Both the position numbers and the translations under genes were made by a program. The notes beneath the pieces were generated by a model that was not told the DNA's origin, did no database searches, and was given only the letters and a program-made list of their open reading frames with translations. 56,911 nt of DNA, from NCBI GenBank assembly GCA_034433305.1, contig DAOUAM010000051.1:1-56911 (forward strand). Direction: 5' to 3'. How positions within the stretch are numbered: position 1 is the stretch's first letter; every line of letters starts with the position of its first letter. Below, in pieces: positions 54,209 to 56,911 of this stretch. Source of the DNA: DAOUAM01 sp034433305. GTDB taxonomy: Bacteria; Chloroflexota; Dehalococcoidia; Lucifugimonadales; DAOUAM01.

Positions 54209-54706
54209 ATGGGTGGAAGAGTGTTGCAGCTCCACTGGCAGGACGATTCCCACAGTCTATTCCGCATGTACAGGGCCGAGCAGGACCCGGAGCTACGCTC
54301 CCGCCTTCAGGCCCTGTGGCTGCTGCGCCAGGGCAGGCGCATGAGCGAGGTCGCGGACATCGTCGGGGTACACTACCGGACCGTCCAGCAGTGGGTGGCC
54401 TGGTACAGGCAGGGCGGCGTCGCAGAGGTGCTGCGCCATCGCCACGGCGGCTGCCAGGGCCGCGCGCCACTGCTCACCAGGGAGCAGCAGCTCAAGCTGG
54501 TGGAGCGGGCCAACACCGAGGGGTTCTCCACCATCGGCCAGGCCGTGGAGTGGGTGGAGAAGGAGCTGGGTACGACCTACACCTACTGGGGCATGCGCTG
54601 GGTCTTCCAGCGGCTCAAGCTCAAGAAGAAGGGCCGCTGGATACCGGTGGCCAGGCCGCAGCGGCGTACCCAGCTAGCTGATGCGCCGGTAGCGCCGCAC
54701 GGCTAG
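54209..54706 (+). CDS. IS630-type helix-turn-helix protein without catalytic domain
   Basis: A 165-residue protein with a homeodomain-like HTH (SRLQALWLLRQGRRMSEVAD and VGVHYRTVQQWVAWYRQGG) followed by a winged-helix domain (REQQLKLVERANTEGFSTIG to GMRWVFQRLKLKKKGRWIP). These are the DNA-binding half of IS630/Tc1-like transposases. The DDE nuclease part is absent; the frame ends shortly after this domain, without signs of an adjacent second half. It may be a leftover of an insertion sequence or a domesticated regulator. It has a good promoter and GAGAGGGAGA before the ATG. Its last 33 bases overlap the end of the convergent ABC permease gene. Confidence 0.78.
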   Translation: MGGRVLQLHWQDDSHSLFRMYRAEQDPELRSRLQALWLLRQGRRMSEVADIVGVHYRTVQQWVAWYRQGGVAEVLRHRHGGCQGRAPLLTREQQLKLVERANTEGFSTIGQAVEWVEKELGTTYTYWGMRWVFQRLKLKKKGRWIPVARPQRRTQLADAPVAPHG

Positions 54707-55465
54707 CGGCACAAAGACCAGTTGCAGCCCTACTATCCAGGCCAGGGACTGCCACAGGGGCGTGCCCACCGGCCCGCCCAGGGACAGCGCTCGCAGCGCG
54801 TTCACGGTGACGGTGACCGGGCTTACCTTCGCGTAAGCCTGGAGCCAGCCCGGCATTGTCTCCACCGGCACGAAGACGGAGCTTATGAAGGTCAGCGGGA
54901 AGACCCAGATGAAGCTGGCAAGCTGGGCCGACTCGATGTCCCTGGCCGAGATGCCGATGTAGGCGGTCACCCAGGAGAAGGGCACCCCGAAGAGCACCGC
55001 CAGCACCGGCACCGCCAGCGCCGACAGCAGGCCGTCGTGGAAGCGGAAGCCCATGGCGCTCCCCGCCGCGATGAGCAGCAGCGTCACGAAGAGGTTGCGC
55101 GCCGTGTCGGCCAGGATGCGCCCGCCCAGGACGGCGGAGCGGTCCATGGGCAGCGAGCGGAAGCGGTCTATCATCCCCCGCGACAGGTCGTCGGCCAGCC
55201 CGACGCCGGTCTGCGTGGCGCCGAATATGACCGTCTGGGCGAGCACGCCGGGCAGCAGGAAGTCTATGTAGTTTATCCCGGGCACCCTGATGGCCCCGCC
55301 GAAGACGTAGTTGAAGAGCAGGATGAACATCACCGGCTGGATGGTGGAGAACACCAGGAGTTGCGGCAGCCGGACGTACTTGAGCAGGTTGCGCTGGGCC
55401 ATCACCAGCGTGTCCGATACCGTCCAGCGGACCTGCGTCCCCAGGGATGCCAGCGCCATGGTCAT
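54674..55465 (-). CDS. ABC-2 type transport permease (DrrB-like)
   Basis: A 263-residue membrane subunit with six helices. It begins with SDTLVMAQRNLLKYVRLPQL, then FILLFNYVFGGAI, and contains INYIDFLLPGVLAQTVIFGA and the SRGMIDRFRSLPMDRSAVLG motif, diagnostic for ABC-2 permeases of the daunorubicin/DrrB type. It works as a dimer with two copies of the ATPase encoded just upstream, with which it overlaps by four bases (ATGA). Export of a lipophilic compound or drug is expected. It converges on the HTH gene. Confidence 0.93.
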   Translation of the reverse strand: MTMALASLGTQVRWTVSDTLVMAQRNLLKYVRLPQLLVFSTIQPVMFILLFNYVFGGAIRVPGINYIDFLLPGVLAQTVIFGATQTGVGLADDLSRGMIDRFRSLPMDRSAVLGGRILADTARNLFVTLLLIAAGSAMGFRFHDGLLSALAVPVLAVLFGVPFSWVTAYIGISARDIESAQLASFIWVFPLTFISSVFVPVETMPGWLQAYAKVSPVTVTVNALRALSLGGPVGTPLWQSLAWIVGLQLVFVPLAVRRYRRIS

Positions 55466-56520
55466 GAGCGCACCCCCATGCGGCGCTGAGCGCCGCGGCC
55501 GGCCAGTCCAGGCGCTGGCGTGCTTTGCTGCTGGGCGCTCTCGGCGGTGCGCCCCGTCAGGGCCAGGAACACGTCGTCCAGCGTCGGCTGGCGCACGGCG
55601 ATGTCCAGGATGGCGACGCCGGCGGCGTCCAGCCTGCGGACGACGTCGGCCAGCATGGCGGTGCCGTTGGGCAGCGGCAGAGTCACCTGGCCCGTCTCCC
55701 GCGCGACCTGGGGAGCGCCGCTGCCGAAGCCCGCGATGGCCTCGGCGGCCGCGGCGGTCTTCGCCCGGTCGGCCACCCGCAGCTCCAGGATGCCCCCGCC
55801 GGTGCGGGCCTTGAGCTCCTGGGCGGTGCCCTCGGCGATGACGCGCCCGCCGTCAATCATGGTAATCCTGTCGGCCAGGTAGTCGGCCTCCTCCAGGTAC
55901 TGGGTGGTCAGCAGCACCGTGGTGCCCTCCTGCACCAGCCCGTTGATGGTCTCCCACATGCCGATGCGACTGCGTGGGTCCAGGCCGGTGGTAGGCTCGT
56001 CCAGGAACAGCACCCGGGGCCGGGCCACCAGGCTGGCGGCCAGGTCCAGGCGGCGGCGCATCCCGCCGGAGTAGGTCCTGGCCTGGCGACTGGCCGCGTC
56101 GGTCAGGCCGAAGCGCTCCAGCAGGGCATCGGCGCGGCGTCGGGCCTCGGCCCTGCCCAGGTGATAGAGCCGCCCGACCATCTCCAGGTTCTCCCGGCCC
56201 GTGAGGTTCTCGTCCACGGCGGCGTACTGGCCCGCCAGCCCGATGACCTGCCGCAGCTTCGCGGCATCGCGCACCACGTCGTAGCCCGCCACCTGGGCAC
56301 GCCCGGCGTCGGGCAGCAGCAGCGTCGTCAGGATGCGCACCAGCGTCGTCTTGCCGGCGCCGTTGGGGCCGAGCAGCCCCAGCACGGTGCCATAGCGGAC
56401 GGCGATGTCCACGCCATCCAGGGCGCGCACCTTGCCGAAGTGCTTTCGCAGCCCCTCGCCGTAAATCGCCGCCGGCTCCCCGTTTATGACAGCCCCAGCC
56501 TGCTTTGGCCTCTGCAACAT
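55462..56520 (-). CDS. ABC transporter ATP-binding protein (DrrA-like)
   Basis: A 352-residue ATPase with Walker A GPNGAGKTT, a Q-loop in LAGQYAAVDENLTGREN, signature YSGGMRRRLDLA, Walker B VLFLDEPTTGLDP and H-loop-like TTQYLEEAD (Gln where His is also seen in this branch). The C-terminal 100 residues include the DrrA-type tail with QPTLDDVFLALTG. The start chosen is ATG 56520, though longer in-frame starts exist and its ribosome site is poor. With the permease gene it makes a complete exporter for a hydrophobic drug, lipid or secondary metabolite. Confidence 0.93.
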   Translation of the reverse strand: MLQRPKQAGAVINGEPAAIYGEGLRKHFGKVRALDGVDIAVRYGTVLGLLGPNGAGKTTLVRILTTLLLPDAGRAQVAGYDVVRDAAKLRQVIGLAGQYAAVDENLTGRENLEMVGRLYHLGRAEARRRADALLERFGLTDAASRQARTYSGGMRRRLDLAASLVARPRVLFLDEPTTGLDPRSRIGMWETINGLVQEGTTVLLTTQYLEEADYLADRITMIDGGRVIAEGTAQELKARTGGGILELRVADRAKTAAAAEAIAGFGSGAPQVARETGQVTLPLPNGTAMLADVVRRLDAAGVAILDIAVRQPTLDDVFLALTGRTAESAQQQSTPAPGLAGRGAQRRMGVRS

Positions 56521-56704
56521 CTCCGGCACCCTGCGTCTGTTCAGATTGAGCGCGGCGCCCTCCGGACTGGCGCCCCTGCCGCTGGCAGGCGGCCCAGCCC
56601 GCGAAAGGCACACATTTCTATCATACACCCGGCGGGAAGAGGGGGGGATATGGGCGCAAAGCAGGCCAGGCCTTCCCACGCCGTTCCAAAGCCACAGGCG
56701 ACAA

Positions 56705-56778
56705 TTGGCAAGAATAGCAGGGCTTGATGGTATACTACGATTAGTCAATACAACCAGGAGTCCCACATGGTTGAACTA
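56705..56778 (+). pseudogene. Promoter, ribosome site and first codons of a gene interrupted by an insertion sequence
   Basis: An extended -10 (TATACT at 56731-56736, preceded by TG) is followed by AGGAG and an ATG at 56767. The frame reads Met-Val-Glu-Leu and then meets the end of an IS5-type element at about 56779, where it hits a TGA within a few codons. This looks like a gene whose coding region was split right after its start. The remainder of that gene would lie beyond the window edge, on the far side of the element. Confidence 0.5.
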
Positions 56779-56911
56779 GGGCGTGTTTGAAAACCTAGAG
56801 CCACATGATAATGGCCGCAATGATGAGCAGCGTATGATAGGTTACCGCCAGCTTCTCATAGCGGGTCGCAATGGCCCGGTACTGCTTGAGGCGGTTGATC
56901 AGCCGCTCCAC
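56779..56911 (-). mobile_element. End of an IS5-type insertion sequence
   Basis: The element begins with GGGCGTGTTTGAAAAC at about 56779, a sequence like the terminal repeats of several IS5-group elements, and holds the 3' end of a transposase on the minus strand. Only one end is inside the window. Flanking CTAG at 56776-56779 may be target sequence. Confidence 0.65.
56795..56911 (-). CDS. IS5-family transposase, C-terminal 38 residues (truncated by window edge)
   Basis: The last 38 residues read VERLINRLKQYRAIATRYEK, then LAVTYHTLLIIAAI and a final MWL before TAG at 56797. This matches the end of IS5-family DDE transposases, where the phrase RxIATRYEKLAxxY includes the catalytic Glu of the DDE triad (RYEK). 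The rest is outside the window. The stop lies 16 bases from the terminal repeat, as usual in compact IS elements. Confidence 0.88.
   Translation of the reverse strand: MERLINRLKQYRAIATRYEKLAVTYHTLLIIAAIIMWL

Noticed and set aside
54209..54706. Complete IS630 transposase
   Set aside because: Only the DNA-binding half is encoded and no DDE domain follows before the ABC permease gene.

Overview
The window is GC-rich, densely coded bacterial chromosome. The gene set (bS21, UvrA, FabF, FolC, a PyrR-controlled pyrimidine operon, HtrA and a solute-binding lipoprotein with Pro/Thr/Ala-rich linkers, many strong AGGAGG ribosome sites, frequent GTG starts, and dozens of short palindromic repeats between genes) fits a Chloroflexota bacterium, perhaps of the Dehalococcoidia. 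That placement is inference from style and gene content; no rRNA or tRNA gene was seen.

Layout. 1-5.1 kb: start of a family 5 solute-binding lipoprotein, small membrane and Cys-rich proteins, an inositol-monophosphatase-like enzyme, an HtrA protease and rpsU. 5.4-11.2 kb: a flavoprotein of the sulfide:quinone reductase type, uvrA and a zinc alcohol dehydrogenase. 11.3-12.6 kb: a three-gene operon read as HicA toxin, HicB antitoxin and a SecB-like chaperone, i.e. a toxin-antitoxin-chaperone (TAC) module with its own promoter and operator-like inverted repeat. This is the most interesting system in the window. 12.7-26.6 kb: a stand-alone formyl-THF hydrolase-like protein, a SWIM mini-protein, two SnoaL-like proteins, a GT-C membrane glycosyltransferase, FabF, FolC, an NDUFA9-like dehydrogenase, an OLD-like ATPase with a decayed TOPRIM region, GNAT, Nudix and TerC.

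26.8-40.8 kb: a pyrimidine operon on the minus strand (pyrR-pyrB-pyrC-carA ... carB) with a PyrR-type attenuator leader. carA and carB are separated by a broken PIN gene, a phosphodiesterase, a methyltransferase/HNH restriction pair and a lipoprotein. On the other side of carB lies a second restriction-modification locus (Phd-like protein, methyltransferase, frameshifted Eco29kI-like GIY-YIG nuclease). carB is thus bracketed by two unrelated restriction systems in AT-richer DNA. carB also carries an extra in-frame segment made from a palindrome-rich sequence.

41-56.9 kb: a two-subunit 3-oxoacid CoA-transferase, an OmpR-type two-component pair with an acidic secreted protein, an NmrA-like/methyltransferase pair, two MFS transporters, a Cys-containing ATC-hydrolase-like protein, a rubrerythrin-zinc ribbon-DinB fusion lacking expected iron ligands, a lone IS630-type helix-turn-helix protein, a DrrAB-type ABC exporter, and an IS5-type element that appears to have landed just after the start codon of another gene.

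Intergenic DNA is packed with nested inverted repeats of about 70-300 bp. At least three different terminal inverted-repeat types enclose the same GC-rich hairpin core, which looks like a non-autonomous, MITE-like family.
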